Of a stretch of DNA of 64,000 bases, positions 63,366 to 64,000 are shown in pieces. The first letter of the stretch is position 1; each line of letters opens with the position of its first letter. The notes below the pieces were generated by a model. That model was not told the origin of the DNA. It saw nothing but the letters and a program-made list of their open reading frames with translations, and did not search any database. A program made the translations under genes and the position numbers. The DNA comes from Pantoea cypripedii (lineage in GTDB: Bacteria > Pseudomonadota > Gammaproteobacteria > Enterobacterales > Enterobacteriaceae): assembly GCF_011395035.1 (NCBI RefSeq), contig NZ_CP024770.1, positions 248,001 to 312,000 of the forward strand, read 5' to 3'.

Positions 63366-64000
63366 CGTTCCACCCACTTTGCGGTCAAAGAAATAAAACC
63401 ACACCTGAGAATAGATTTACTTTAGAACACCGCAGAAGATTACGACCGGGTATGATGCGCTTTATTTGACGCTTAACGCCGATTTATCACCTATGCCAAG
63501 GGGGACCGATGATTTGTCGGCTTCCCTTTTCTATGAAGTTCTCAGGCAGGTTACTGAGTGAATTTCGACATGAATGCTTTGTAACGAAGTACTTAAGGGT
63601 TGAGGGCACGGATAAAATGAGCAAATCAGCCCCCATATAGCTAAAAATATAATTGATAAAAAAAACCCTCTCCACTTCCACATAGAGAGGGTGCCTTATC
63701 GGCCAACACCAGGGAAATTGCTCCCACTATGCCTAAGTATCACTACTATACCAAAGCATAGTCATAGTGACATAGTTTTCCTTACTGCACAATTATAATT
63801 TCCAGTTTAATAACCAAAAAGTAAGTGTAATGTAATAACAATATGATTTTTCGAATGATTTTCACCAACTCTTTAACACGCAGGAACCGGGATGTTGCAA
63901 TGGATATTTACCAATGACGGTTGGTTGAATCTGATGCACCCTTCTTACTGTTATTCTCTGAGGAATGTTGATGCATTACTGTAAGCAGTAGAAGCGCATG
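63366..64000. other. 635-base end region with one candidate RNA
   Basis: Apart from the candidate RNA at 63658-63785 I see no supported gene. A minus-strand frame of 64 codons (63487-63681) has no ribosome binding site and overlaps the terminator hairpin. The last 100 bases read like the edge of another intergenic or 5' region. Confidence 0.4.
63658..63785 (-). ncRNA. candidate small RNA with rho-independent terminator
   Basis: On the minus strand a TATAAT box (63792-63797) could start a transcript near 63785. It would fold into a hairpin with CACTA/TAGTG and CTAT/ATAG paired arms. It ends at a strong terminator: stem ACCCTCTC/GAGAGGGT (63664-63671 with 63684-63691), then seven or more T. 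The -35 box is weak (TTTTGG). A 10-codon frame (MTMLWYSSDT) lies inside. It may be a small RNA, a leader or a short-peptide gene. Only the terminator is firm. Confidence 0.35.

Noticed and set aside
63480..63520. Weak hairpin GGGACCGA/TCGG...TCCC followed by four T
   Set aside because: The stem is interrupted and there is no gene it would serve on the plus strand.

Overview
The window reads as chromosomal DNA of a gamma-proteobacterium of the order Enterobacterales. The signs are a Salmonella SPI-1 / Yersinia Ysa-type type III secretion system (T3SS), an hcp-hcr pair with an NsrR-type operator, an intimin/invasin-type inverse autotransporter, a periplasmic AroQ-gamma chorismate mutase and AA10 chitin-binding proteins. 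Several secretion-apparatus genes match SPI-1 proteins over their length. An arthropod-associated or plant-associated relative fits the T3SS type plus the chitin-active genes, but that is inference; no species is named.

Layout. 1-9.6 kb: AT-rich accessory genes of unknown function, mostly minus strand, including the first 1,529 codons of a giant protein that runs off the left edge. 9.7-26.3 kb, minus strand: a long tightly packed T3SS run, in transcription order small ORF - sctC - sctW - small ORF - sctV - sctP - sctQ - sctR - sctS - sctT - sctU - tip-like protein - SicA-type chaperone - sctE - sctB. 26.5-31.9 kb, plus strand: the divergent needle-complex operon sctD - sctF1 - sctF2 - sctI - sctJ - sctK - unknown - MASE1/PAS-like membrane protein. 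31.9-35.0 kb, minus: a large putative ADP-ribosyltransferase toxin/effector, convergent with the needle operon.

35-43.8 kb: periplasmic chorismate mutase, three AA10 LPMO-family genes (one lacks both copper-ligand histidines), a shikimate dehydrogenase fragment, a lipoprotein, and the hcr-hcp nitrosative-stress pair with recognisable NsrR and FNR sites. 44-46.2 kb: two unknown genes. 46.5-52.4 kb: a 1,987-residue invasin-like adhesin with four near-identical GC-rich Big_1 repeats.

52.7-56 kb: a second T3SS block with sctL (minus), then a small lipoprotein, an InvB/SpaK-type chaperone, sctN and sctO (plus). These genes normally lie inside the inv/spa and prg/org operons; here they are about 25 kb away. 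Together the two blocks give an almost complete apparatus: export gate R/S/T/U/V, ATPase N/L/O, sorting platform Q/K, rings C/D/J, inner rod I, needle F twice, ruler P, gatekeeper W, translocators A/E/B and chaperones. 56-60.3 kb: candidate effectors, including an HExxH metalloprotease-like protein whose gene looks split by a frameshift. 60.3-63.4 kb: a NitT/TauT-type ABC transporter (ATPase plus fused double permease). The right end holds a possible small RNA. No T3SS transcriptional activator, insertion sequence, tRNA or CRISPR was recognised.
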